Shown: positions 32,558 to 44,315 of the stretch, piece by piece
Position numbering within the stretch: the stretch's first letter is position 1
Layout: the number at the start of each line of letters is the position of its first letter
Source of the DNA: Eutypa lata
Taxonomy: Eukaryota; Ascomycota; Sordariomycetes; Xylariales; Diatrypaceae
DNA length: 64,000 bases
NCBI GenBank assembly: GCA_022661535.1
Contig: JAKULF010000005.1
Location: 2,790,001-2,854,000 of the forward strand
Reading direction: 5' to 3'
Notes under the pieces: generated by a model
The model's input: the letters and a program-made list of their open reading frames with translations, nothing else
What the model was told of the DNA's origin: nothing
Database searches by the model: none
Program-made: the position numbers and the translations under genes

Positions 32558-34239
32558 ATGACCGAGATATACCCAACGATTGCGCAATGCGCCGTTGTTG
32601 CGACGGCCTTCAAGATCCTTCTCTTCCCGGCCTAGTACGTATAGTCTTGAAGGTTTGGACCCATGGGACGAAATAGAATAACTGACTCAGTAAAGCAAAT
32701 CCACCGACTTTGAGGTCCACCGGAACTGGCTGGCCATAACTCATAGTCTGTCACCATGGGAATGGTACTATGAGAAGACTTCGGAATGGACTCTCGACTA
32801 TCCTCCCTTCTTCGCATACTTTGAATGCGTTCTGTCGCAAGCTGCTAAGCTAGCCGACCCATCTATGCTACGGATCTACAACCTGAACTATGATAGTTGG
32901 CAGACCGTTTACTTCCAGAGATTTACCGTCATTGCAACGGAGCTAATTCTGGTATATGCCCTCCAACTGTACGTTTTTTCTTGTCGTGTTGTATATCTCG
33001 GTGTATGCATGCTGACCTCCATAAGATATGTTGAATCTTCACATGGCGTCACAAGACGAGCAGCCCAAGCAGCAGCCATTAGCGTTCTACTCTCGCCTGG
33101 TCTCCTTATTATAGACCATATTCACTTTCAGTACAATGGCGTGATGTATGGAATCTTGATCGCATCCTTGGTCTTAGCACGCAAGAAATCCGGTCTTTTG
33201 GCAAGTGGCCTGGTTTTTGCAGGACTCCTGTGCATGAAGCATATATATCTATACCTTGCACCAGCATACTTCGTCTATCTACTCAGAGCGTATTGCCTGT
33301 CGCCAAAGTCAATCTTCCACATACAATTCCTGAACTGTGTGAAGCTAGGCACCGGAATCATTGCTGTGTTCGGGTCGGCTTTTGGTCCTTTTGCCATCAA
33401 GGGTCAAATCCCTCAGATTTTCAGCCGGTTATTCCCCTTTTCACGTGGACTCTGCCATGCATATTGGGCACCTAATGTTTGGGCGATGTATTCGTTTACG
33501 GACAGGATACTGATCTATGGTAAGGCAATCGACCCCCTTAACAACGCCGAGCTTGGCTAACAACTTATGCGACACAGTGGCTCCTAGACTAGGACTGCCG
33601 GTCAAAGCGGAAGCACTCCAAAGTGTCACTCGAGGTCTGGTCGGAGATACGGCGTTTGCAGTGCTCCCAGAGATCACTCCAAGAATATGCTTCGGTCTCA
33701 CGCTTCTCTTCCAAGTAATACCACTTATCAAGCTCTTCTGGCAGCCCACATGGGATACCTTTATAGGAGCAGTGACGCTCTGTGGTTACGCCTCTTTCCT
33801 CTTCGGATGGCATGTTCATGAGAAGGCTATACTCCTGGTCATCATCCCCTTCAGTCTGATTGCTCTGAAGGACCGGCGACACCTTGGTGCTTTTCGCCCC
33901 TTAGCAGTAGCGGGCCACGTCTCACTCTTTCCACTCCTATTCACATCTGCCGAGTTCCCCATCAAAACGGTATATACTATATTCTGGCTCGTTCTCTTCT
34001 TGATGGCCTTTGACCGTCTCGCACCTGCGTCAAACCGACGCCGGACCATCCTGGTTGACCGTTTCAGTATTGTCTATATCGCCATCAGTATCCCCCTTAT
34101 TATATACTGCTCCTTTGTTCATCAGATAATTTTTAGAAAGGAGTTAGAATTTCTACCACTGATGTTTATGAGTTCCTACTCTGCTGTAGGGGTAGTTGCG
34201 AGCTGGGTTGGGTTTATGGACGTGTACTTCACGTCATAG
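32558..34239 (+). CDS. ALG8: Dolichyl-P-Glc:Glc1Man9GlcNAc2-PP-dolichol alpha-1,3-glucosyltransferase
   Basis: ER membrane enzyme that adds the second glucose to the lipid-linked N-glycan precursor, using dolichyl-phosphate glucose. Four exons: 32558-32634, 32696-32968, 33026-33519, 33578-34239; introns of 61, 57 and 58 bp; 501 aa. Family signatures include [15 protein letters not shown] and [15 protein letters not shown] in the first luminal loop (catalytic Asp region), [28 protein letters not shown] and the later [12 protein letters not shown], all typical of the ALG6/ALG8 GT57 family. The loop text and [17 protein letters not shown] favour ALG8 over ALG6. About a dozen hydrophobic helices are visible. 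The start ATG leads directly into the first membrane segment. Confidence 0.93.
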
Positions 34240-35287
34240 TTGTGTGAACAAACCAGAATAGATTCATTGTAAGATACATAGCTAGAGAATAATGATGCTT
34301 TGAGAGGGTTAATGATCTGCATGTTGGTTAGTTATAAACTGTTATGTTTGTTTGCATTCTTTGAACTCTCCCAGCATGTGAGTTTGTGTTCAGCGCTAAA
34401 AGGTAAAGTGCCCTGCAAAAGAAAGCAAGGTATTGCTGGCTGATTTTTGTCAGGGTGGAGTGTTTGGGCCAAACTGCAGCGTCTAAAATTCCGGAAACGG
34501 GCTTGCCCACCGGGAGCCCGGGAGGTCTCACCAAAGCCCCATTCCCAAAGCGCGCACTTTCCAATCTGAATTCAACAACAAAACTTTGCATGAAAACGAT
34601 TCTTAATCATGTTATCACCAAAGAATTCCGCGAAATTAAGCGAGAAGTCTTTGTGCTCCACATATCTGGGCTTTACTCAAAGTGTACGTCATGTTCAACT
34701 CACATAGGGGTTAGCAACGGCGACGTATACTGATATCTAGCTGCATTTGACACAATCTCCACCGGAACAACATAATATGGTCATTACAAATGAAGCTGCC
34801 ACTAGAGATAAGACTAAGAGTTTTGGTTTTGCTTTGCGACGTTCTGTTGGTGAAGAACGGGCAAGCGTATCCATCATAATGAAGGAGGACCTCTGCCAAT
34901 AACTGACCTACCCGTCCTGGAGATTTTAAGGAATGTCCTATATGGGCCATGAATTGATCAAAAGTAGACCATTACGGGTGATTGAACGCTTGCTAGATGG
35001 CCCAGAAAGTGGCGAGCAGAACGAGTATAAGAATGTTGGTAAGGGAGCAAAGTGTCGTGAATGACATAGGAATCAAAAAGATGATGGGGTAGGTAGTAGT
35101 AGTTCTCCAGGGTGGACCGCGAGTTGAGGCCCATCCCAAATAAGCGAATCTCCACATCCCTCATGAGTTCTGACCACTAAGAATGACAGAAGTGGGTGTG
35201 TCCCACCCCAGTTTGGGTCTTATTTTCTACCCGCGCCGTGCCTGGGTCTGGGTCTACTAGCTAATAGTAAAACGTGCATACATATTG

Positions 35288-35322
<35 letters not shown>

Positions 35323-36071
35323 CTGTACTCTAACTACCTACCTACCTAGATCTACATAGGTATGGTCAATGTTGTTCTGGTGTGGTGTGTGGTGTCAATG
35401 GTGTGGCTTTGTACGTATTGTATACATACATACCTACATACGTACCTACCTACCTACCCTACCTACTCCTAACTTATACTTAACCTATAGTTAGGTACTT
35501 AGCTTTAAGTAGTATTCCTGCTCCTGCCCTTTTACCTTAAACCTTTCCCAATACTTGACCTACTTTTTCGTCCTCTCCCTCCTGAACTAGACAGACAAAA
35601 ACTTTTACAACAACCACTTCTTCCTCTTCCTCTTCCGTCGCGTCCGTAAAATCCCAGTCATTTACTTCCACGACCCTAACTAGAACAACCACAAGCATCG
35701 TCTATGACAGATTCGACGCGTCTCCTATAACTATAAGCGCGTTATAATCGACTTGAATGTATCTATAACTCTGTATGCACTACTGACCCTACTTTACTAC
35801 ATGTCTATGCTTGCCACACCCCTACTTCCCACATGTCTACCCTTAGACCCGACCACTCCCACTCTCACCCAATGGCTCTTCCCACCACTTGATCCCTCAC
35901 AACAACATCCTCAAACCACCACAACAAGCTGAAATACTCTCTTTTTATGCTCTTTCAATCCCCTTTAGATCCACTTATACCGTCATTCATAGACATAAGG
36001 CTGACTTTCAGCCTTGCAGATCCTTTCGCGTGCGGCTACACCTTGCACATACATACCTGTGTCGCGCCACC
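34240..36071. other. Intergenic
   Basis: 3' flank of ALG8 and the promoter and long pyrimidine-rich leader of the ITC1-like gene. It contains a GT microsatellite and several ACCTACCT runs (35336-35348, 35443-35465). An ATG at 35947 opens a frame that overlaps the main start; its presence in the mRNA is unknown. No gene is supported. Confidence 0.55.
35289..35313 (+). repeat. (TG)n microsatellite
   Basis: An uninterrupted TG run of about 25 bases. Potential Z-DNA former and a likely length-polymorphic marker. Confidence 0.9.
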
Positions 36072-39000
36072 ATGGTAAGTCTTGATCTGGCAATTCTACT
36101 CAAAGAATGCAGTCACTTACTAGTGCAGGTGCTATTCAAGCGGAAACCGGTGCAGTTTGTGCAGACGCCAAAGTTAGATGATGATGCTCAAGAGGTAAGT
36201 GACTTAACTAACCAACCTTATATCAGCTTACACCGCATATATACATGTATCTTCGCCCCGCTAACACCACATGTTCGACACGTAGGTTTGGCATATCCCC
36301 CAGACTGGGGAAGTATTTGCGAATTATGAGGAATACTTAAATCGGTGAGTTATTATATATCATGTCTACAATTATATATGCGCCGGTTGCTAATACTAAC
36401 TTGTTATATAGCATGGACTTCTACAACCAGGTTGGTAACTTTTGCGCTTGGTACTTCCCATGTCCCTAACATTGCGACTAACTACTGTCCCCTTCCCCCT
36501 TTAGTCGCGGTTTATCTGTCAAATATCAGGCCACTCCGGCCTGACATTCTTTGATGCTCTAAAGAGTGAGGTATGTGTCGCCATATTCTTACTTGCTATC
36601 CGGGCTGTCACACCTCTAATTAATCATATAGCTGGCTGGTGCCGAAGAAGTCGAGCAGGCCTTTCCGGAAGCACTTAAAGGACCTGTGTTACGGCGCGTT
36701 CAGTTTCAGACGATCTCGAGAATCGACACATTGGTCGATATGATATATGACGAGTTTAAAGCCGATTATTACCCGGGCGAGGCCGTCACAATAACATTAA
36801 GCAATGGGGAGCGATTGACTGGAATTGTTAGAGATAAGGCGCGTCTGGGAAGCAAGGTACTGCCAGATGGAACTCTGACGCAACCAATTTCCCGGTACTT
36901 TACTAGTATCGATGGCCGACCGAACGCAGAAGCCACAGTGGATAGCAACCAGATCTTTCGCGACAGGAAGATCTTTACCAAATCTGTTCTTCGGTCCTTC
37001 ATCAAGAAGACGGTGACCCGAGAGGCTTGGAACGGGGCACCATGGTTGGTGAAGCATAATGTGGCAGCACAGTATCATATCGATACCCGTGTCCCGCCAC
37101 ATCTTCGCTACGACAATAAACTACTCGAGCGAAAGCAGCACCAAGCACAAAGGAAGGCGCTCCAACCCGGCCATAGTCCCCACGACATGAATGGCATGGC
37201 AGCTGCTTTCCAGAATTTCGCAAATGGCCCTGCTCGGTTGCCTGAGCTGAAGCCCGCACCAAAGAGCCATAAGGCCAAGGGCCATCAGCAACCTCCTGAA
37301 CACCATGCTGGACCGCATATCAAAGGAGGACCTCACCTATTTATCGGGGAGGACCAGGGGCCTCTTCCCCATGTGCCCGGCGGCAACCCCTTTCAGTTCC
37401 CAGTACCCTTCCGACAGAACATGCCGCCTCCGCCCCTGCCCCCTGTCTTTACTCAGCCTTCGCCACCACCGCCACCTCCGCTGCCAAAGTATCCTATAGA
37501 GGATCTACAGTTAGAGCCCCGAGAGGATTATGTTCGACCGGCCTTGAAGTTCTTATGTAACGACCCCCCTGAAGGTGTTGTCGATAGCGGTGCACGAAAC
37601 GAAAAAATTCTGATGAAATCCATCGGGCCTTTGCTTGAGACGTGGGACACCCTTAATGTTTACTGCGAGGTCTTCAAGCTTGACTCTTTCACCTTCGACG
37701 ACTTTGTACAAGCAATGGAGATTGCGAGCCTAGACACTCCATGTCAAATGTTTACCGAGGTCCATTGTGCGGTTTTGAAGCAGATCGTCAGTGCTGAGGC
37801 AGACGGGGGCAAACTCCAAGTGACGCTACCAGACCTAGATGAAGAGGATGAAGAGGAAGAAGAGGAGGAACAGGACAGCACGATGCCCAGTCCCGAACCC
37901 GAACCCGAGCCAAAACCAACCGGACGTGCCACTAGGAGTAGTCTAGCCAAGTTGGAGGCTGAGAGGATGAAGGCTGAGATGGCGGCAGCCGAGAAAGAAA
38001 AGACGCCGGAACTAACAGTCAAGCACCGCGCTTCGGATGTGCTGGCTGGCTTTAACTGGATAGAAGCCTTGAAGGCACGGCAGTTTAAAGATGGAGGCTG
38101 GGAACTCATCATGGTCGGACTTTTGCACCAGTTATCCAAGAACCCACGCCAGACGGAGGCCTGCGAAGAGCTGTTGGCTAGGCTTGCACCTCCCAACATT
38201 GAGCCAAGCAAGGAGACTATTCGCGAACAGTACAGCAATCTTGATCTAAATCTTCGAATAACAGCTTTACAGATCATCTGCATGTTGACAGCCGATACTA
38301 AAGCTATGCGCGGTTACATGGAAGAATGCGCCGAGACGATGACAGGCTACCGAAAGGAGAAAATTGAATGGCAAAGGAACCGTAAACAAACGTGCGTATT
38401 ACCTTGTTGACTTAATCCGGGTTTTTATGATGCTGACATAGTATAGTATCGAGGACCTCAAAATCCTTAATGATCAGCGCAAGATTCTCCTTCCGGACAA
38501 TATGCCCCCATCTCCGCCGGAAGATGGCACAGAGACCATCAAGGGCAAGACTAACGGTGATGTCAAGATGGTTGACGCCGAGGATACTCCAGAGGAGCCA
38601 GACGAAGAGGTAGTTGATACTGACGAGGAGACTCACGGCCGTCGTAGCCTCCGGAGAGGTGGTGACCGAGCAGCCGAACGCCAACGTAAGCGTGAAGAGC
38701 AGGAACGCAAGAGGGAAGCTGAATTGGCTGCCAAGGTTCCGAAGCAATCGAAGCAGTTCTTGAAAGTTCTAAAAGACATCCAGAAGAAAGAGGAATACAT
38801 CAAGAAATGCGAGGAGGAAATTGCAATCCTCGATAATGATCTTCGAGAAGCCGACTGTGGTCGAACTCGAGTTCTAGGAAAAGACCGATTCTGGAATCGA
38901 TACTACTGGTTCGAACGCAATGGTATGCCTTATGGGGGCTTGCCACACAGCTCAACAGCGGAAGCGGGATTTGCGAACGGTTGTATCTGGGTCCAAGGGC

Positions 39001-39515
39001 CTGATGATATGGAACGGGAAGGCTACATCGATCTTGCACCGGAGTATCAAGACGAATACAAGACCAGGTTCAAGATGACAGTGCCACAGAGAAAGCGGAT
39101 GGAGGAGGGCCGCACCAGTGTCTTCAACGCTCGCCAATGGGGCTATTATTCCTGTCCGAGTGAAGTTGACTCACTTCTCAATTGGCTTGACCCGCGTGGG
39201 TTCAATGAACTCAAGTTACGCAAAGAGATTCTGGCCTACAAGGATAAAATCGTCGGTGGTATGGAGAATCGAGCAAAGTACGTGAGTGTTGATGAAGAAG
39301 CCGATAAAGAGAAAGAGGAAAAGGAAAAGGAAAAGGAGTCCAAGGAGGAAACGAAGCGCATGACCACCCGCACGAAAGCCCAGCCGTCTCCAGAACCAGT
39401 AGGCTACCGCTGTCTCAACTGGATGAACACCATGGCTCTTGACGAGTTTGGACATATTCATAGCGAGGACCCGCCTCCGCCAAAACAAAAGAAAAACAGG
39501 AAGTCTCGGGGCTAA
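36072..39515 (+). CDS. WAC-DDT-WHIM chromatin remodelling subunit, ITC1/ACF1-like
   Basis: Large non-catalytic subunit expected to partner an ISWI ATPase and space nucleosomes. Seven exons: 36072-36074, 36129-36194, 36286-36344, 36412-36430, 36505-36570, 36632-38391, 38447-39515 (1013 aa). Exon 1 is the ATG alone, and five introns fall in the first 190 coding bases. The WAC domain is VWHIPQTGEVFANYEEYLNR, RFICQISGHSGLTFFDALKSE and onward (about 20-130). The DDT domain lies near 380-450 (GPLLETWDTLNVYCEVFKLDSFTFDDF). WHIM motifs follow (LNLRITALQIICMLTAD; READCGRTRVLGKDRFWNRYYWF). A Pro-rich tract and an acidic Glu run separate the domains, and a basic/acidic coiled coil follows. The order matches yeast Itc1 and animal ACF1/WSTF without bromodomain or PHD. 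Confidence 0.92.
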
Positions 39516-41428
39516 AGAGGCCATTGGTAGCTTTGCTAGCGAGGCCGTCGTGAACAGTTGTTCCCCAGCAATAAGGTGGACATTGTTATGCTTCTGTGGA
39601 TGCATAAACCAACCACGACAGCTACACATCCAGTGGAACCATGAGGCATAAATCGGTTAAGCCTATGCTGATGATTCATTGTCTTCGAGGCCATTTCTGA
39701 TCAAGGTCTGATGTTGGCAGTTTCCAATCAAGCTGTGTTTCCGTTACACATCGACCAAGGGCTTTTATGAGGAGGGCGAGAGAACACCGATTGTTTTCGA
39801 CCAGGACTATACCACCAGACAACTTCAGCAAGGCTATAATACGTGCTGTCAAGATGGTTAACGTGAATGCTCGGAATCACCCTTCTGTGCAGTTCACAAT
39901 ACATACCATGGTCTTCTAAATTCGACCCTATCAAAGACTCTTTAATCTTAATTCCATGGGAAATGCCTGGGACACTTCTGAGTCTAGATGGCTGTTTTTG
40001 TCTTCTACCTATACCATCATACACCCACTTGGCATTCAGCCTGGCATCAATGCGTTAATGAACACAGCCCGATACGACAATAGTTATCACAATTCATCTT
40101 CTCGATTTCAACCAGTTGGATTTTCAAAAGCTTGAGGCAGGAGGATTAACATCCCGCCCTGGGCTGGGTAACTTGTATAATCTACAAGTTTGCTCTTCTA
40201 TCCTTTCTGGGTGATTCCCTCAACCCTAATCCCATCCACTCTTGCGACGGAATCGCGAGACATGATTGACGTCAATTCCCCCTTCTCAAGTACATAGACA
40301 TATACACGTGCTCCTCATTTGCCGGCGCACATGGGCGTTTCGTCTTTTTTTTTTTTTTAGTTTTTGATTTTTGATTTTTGCATTTCCGGAGGTTTTTCGG
40401 TTGCGTACTTAGACAGGGAAGACAAAAAGAAACCACGGCCAGCGGTTTTAGCGGCTAAAAGGGGCGTCTAGGAATTACAGCATTCAGAAGAAGAAAAAGC
40501 CGAAGCACAGAAACGGATGGATATGTTGTTTGATAACGTTACGGACGGGAAATGACTTTTTCTCAAGACTGTTATGACCTCCTTGCGGGACCTCTCTAGG
40601 TACTTAATACATAGCAGAGCCAATGCAAAAACTTGATTTTCCCCCATGATATATATCTCTTCTTGACTATGTTGCTTAGGTTGGTGCAATGCCTTAACCC
40701 ATCCGCTAGATATAGGTGCCGTCACGAGAAATATCTTGCACTGTAACGTTTCGAGGCGATAGGGCCATGTTACTGTAGGCAGAATAGATCCTACGCACAA
40801 TCAGTATGCTAGACTGCATACTTTAAGTTAGTTTCGAACACCGTCTTATGCTATAAGAATCGTAGATACGATATGCTAGCTTTTCTGTAGCCGATGATGC
40901 CATGGTTGATGCCATATGATCTGAAGTGGTAGTGTAGATATCGAGTACAGTAGCTGCTTCATTCTCTTCATTACTGAATTAATATAGTGATAGATCTACC
41001 GGACGAACCATTAAGTTGATAGAAAAGACTTTGCGATTGCTCATTACGCTGTTTATGTTCATCGCTACGATAGTCGGGACGGTGCCGCGTCGTTGTCGTG
41101 ATTATGTTCTATCCATTGCTCATCATAGTACAATTCGACCAATTCGAAGGATAAATTAAAGCATCGGTTTCTTGATAATCTCGTTAAGTATGTATTTTCG
41201 TTTAAGGGATTTATGCATGTAGTTACCAGGATTAATTTAGTGAGCGATGATTTGCTATATCATACCACGAAACTCCGTTAAAGTAAACAAACGATGTCCG
41301 ACTATGGGCTTGTGCTTCCAGACGCCAGTTATATAAACACAAGCTCACCTACATATACCATTAATATGAAGCTAATTTGTTGTTGGGAATATTTTGTTAT
41401 ATGCAGTTGAACCTAAATCGGATCAAAA
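39516..41428. other. Intergenic
   Basis: No supported gene. There is a T-run with TTTTTGATTTTTGATTTTTG repeats around 40339-40381. A 110-codon minus-strand frame at 40468-40800 has no recognisable features. The right part is the upstream region of the orphan gene. Confidence 0.55.
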
Positions 41429-42403
41429 ATGCTCTCCGTCATCGAATCAGAGGCAGTCCTCGACGCCGCACGTGAGATGAACCGGCGGGATGTTCTTCGC
41501 ATCGAGCTCGAAAATGGAATACGAGAGAAGGACGACGTCGACACGGAGCTGATTGAAGCCGACGACGACGCAATCTGGGCGAGGACAGAAGGCGTCGACG
41601 GACTACGAGGGGTCGGCGGCGACCGATTGAAGATGGCCGGCTCAATTTACGCCTATGGCCCTTACCCCCGGAACCGCCGGGTCTTGGCCGATGTCGCACT
41701 CGCCGCAGGCTGGGGTGTTGAAAAAGCCCGGGACCTGGAGCGCCGCTGCGTTCGGGCAATGGCGAGGCACTTTGCTGCGTTGGAGTCCAAAACCAAACCA
41801 GACGACGGCGGCCTCTTGGACCCGGACCAGCCGCGGCACAACGGGAAGCCTTTCACCTTCCAGCACATATCTTGGTCCTTCCTGACGAGGTACATACTGT
41901 CCGAGATGTCCGAGATGGACCCGGGCAAGACGGCGGCCGTCAAAGCGGCCGTCCTGGACCGGTACGAGAGCAACTCCATCAAGGGCAGGAAAGTGCTCCC
42001 GGCCTACGAGCGGGGCACGAAGCGCATCAGCGACGGCGACGTGCCCGTGTCCGGGGCCGACCTGGAGCGCGCGCAGGACGCGCTGGACAGGGAAGCGCGC
42101 TACCGCGCGGCGCGCCACAGGCAGCTCCACGACGCGGGTTACATGCCGCCCGACCAGGTCAAGCGGAGGCTCAAGGCCTTCATCGTCACCCGCGAAATGT
42201 CCGAGGCGGACTTCTGCAGCGCCATCGGCGTGACGGAGGACCAGCTCGCGGCGTTCATCCGCGAGAGGAAGATGCGCCCGCTGCTGGAGAGCAGGGTGTT
42301 TCACAATGCCCAGGCTTACATGAACGGCGGGAAAGAGGTGGTGGAGGTGGAGGTGGTAGATAAGGGGCCTCCTCCTAAGAAGAGGCGGAGACGTCTTCTC
42401 TGA
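41429..42403 (+). CDS. Hypothetical protein, DUF7726-like helix-turn-helix segment
   Basis: Intronless, 324 aa, clearly coding by length and strong third-position GC against AT-rich flanks. I do not recognise the whole protein. Residues about 245-300 (PPDQVKRRLKAFIVTREMSE, then FCSAIGVTEDQLAAFIRE) look like the small helical module of fungal DUF7726 proteins, which resembles a lambda-repressor-type HTH. A possible second, degenerate copy may lie around 130-190 (HISWSFLTRYILSEMSEMDP). The C-terminus KKRRRRLL is a probable nuclear localisation signal. A DNA-associated role is therefore a guess. It sits alone, with nearly 2 kb of empty sequence on each side. Confidence 0.7.
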   Translation: MLSVIESEAVLDAAREMNRRDVLRIELENGIREKDDVDTELIEADDDAIWARTEGVDGLRGVGGDRLKMAGSIYAYGPYPRNRRVLADVALAAGWGVEKARDLERRCVRAMARHFAALESKTKPDDGGLLDPDQPRHNGKPFTFQHISWSFLTRYILSEMSEMDPGKTAAVKAAVLDRYESNSIKGRKVLPAYERGTKRISDGDVPVSGADLERAQDALDREARYRAARHRQLHDAGYMPPDQVKRRLKAFIVTREMSEADFCSAIGVTEDQLAAFIRERKMRPLLESRVFHNAQAYMNGGKEVVEVEVVDKGPPPKKRRRRLL

Positions 42404-44315
42404 TCTGAATATCGATGTATTTGATTTGATATATATTTTATAATCTATCTAGCACTAACTAATGTATTATGTATGCATGCATAGGCCTTAAAGGTGCGGA
42501 CTGCTGCTCGAAAACATCTTCTGATCAATGATCTCATACTATTTGGTGTTCGCATGCATGAATTGCTGTGTAGGCTTGTGAAGTCTAGTACGTTTCCCCT
42601 ATACGAGGGTCGGAGACTTAGCTGAATTAGTGCTGAGACTTGTTTTGAGCAGCCCCGACGGACAACAACCCCGAACCCATTTTGGTCTCTTGGTTGGCAG
42701 AAGAAAGTGGCACAGGGAGATACATATGTATGGATACCTACTTGCGATACGTATAATTCTTTCACGAATTGAAAACAAATATGAAGAAAAATATCAAGCT
42801 GCTTATGATTACAGGTAGTGATGCTTGATATTTGACTATTGGTGTAAAATAATAACCACCGAATAACTACCCTGATTATGTCATAACTTATCCGATCTTG
42901 ATTTCAATTTTTAAGTTCTAGGTACCCGGGGTACCGGTAAGTTGGCGGGTTGGCAGGTAATATGGATCAGGCCCAATTCCAACTGATTATTTTAAACATC
43001 AGAACTATAAAATAAGATCAAAGTTGAGAAAGAAAAAAAAAAGGGTTGCGATGGGATGAGGAAATAGTTAAATGGTGATCATTTGGAATTTGTCTTTTCG
43101 CCATGTTTCCGTTATGTGGCTTGCTTTCTACATATCTACGTAAAACCCGAGACACTTGATGGAGCAACCGGACTTGAGTGAGACCCGGGACTATTTTTAG
43201 CTTGTTTTTTTTCTCGAATACGATCTTGGACGAGATCATCGGCAAATCCTGAACAGGGGTGGATGGATGGATGGGTGATGGGGGGGTTCTGCCACGATCC
43301 GTTCCAGCCAGTCAGCCAGCCAACAACAAACACCAAACACTGCCCGACCAATGTGTGTGTCAGTAACATTTCTCTGTTGTGGCCGCCTGTAGTACGTACT
43401 AGCTGCAGTGGCTGCATGCCTTGGTTTTCTTCTTCTTACTACCTACATTACATACATAAGTTATATTCCGAAGGTAAGCAAGCTGCTGCTGTACCAACCT
43501 GCTTTGTGTATGTATGTGGGCACTCTCAGTAACAGGTTATCTGGTTATGTATCCCTATATCTAGAGGTAGTTATAGGCATTAGAGGTAAAGCTTTATGTA
43601 CAAGTATATATGTGCAGAAAACCCCCCTGTCAGATTGACCTAATGCAGACTGGGCGGGTCAATCGCCGCTTCGTGTTCATCGACCCATATTCCCCCCAAC
43701 CGGGTCTTTTGGATCTTGTCTGTCAGTCAGTGTCCAGTCCAGTCCAATACTAAGCAAGCGTGTGTGTGTGTGGTGTGTGTGCACCTAAAGAGAATTGGGG
43801 CAATCGTTTCTCATCCTCATCTTTGATCCTCATCCTCACTCTTCACCATCCATCCCATCATATCACCTTTTTAATGATTTGACATTTCGTTTGCTCTTCT
43901 GGATAACTGTTTTTTTTGGCTATCCCTCGTTCGCTATAATTACCTAAATATTATCACTCGCTCGTCCTATTAACCACTCGCTTGGCTTTGAACCATACGT
44001 ACCCTGGTCGTTTCTAGTTTGATTTGGGAGATAGAGGCTGTGTTGTTCTCCTTAACCTACAGTAGACTTTTTCCTCGTAGTCAAGGCCATCATCTCACCA
44101 GCATCGGAAAAGGAGGTCATTCTCAGTGATCTACTTGCATCGTGACGAACATTTCCTATCGATCCGGGCTTATTCCAGCATCCATATAAGACCAGAACCT
44201 GTCTATATTGGATACTCGTCGGTGGCTTCGGAACCTTGGTTCTTCGCTTCTTACACGAGTTGGGTGGAATTTATCGATATAACCTACCTGCATTCTACCA
44301 ATCGAGACAAGGAAG
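42404..44315. other. Intergenic
   Basis: 3' flank of the orphan gene and long promoter/leader of the secreted protein gene. It contains a GGTACCCGGGGTACCGG palindromic stretch near 42922-42938, GGATGGAT repeats near 43260-43275 and a GT-rich run near 43760-43780. No gene is supported. Confidence 0.55.

Noticed and set aside
35947..36075. Upstream frame overlapping the ITC1-like start codon
   Set aside because: It could repress translation, but the leader is probably spliced and its start is unknown, so I do not call it.
40468..40800. 110-codon minus-strand frame in the spacer before the orphan gene
   Set aside because: No domain, no signal, no splice partners and AT-rich codon use; probably chance.
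41642..42304. 220-codon minus-strand frame opposite the orphan gene
   Set aside because: A shadow of GC-rich coding sequence; composition is Arg/Val/Gly-biased with no domain.
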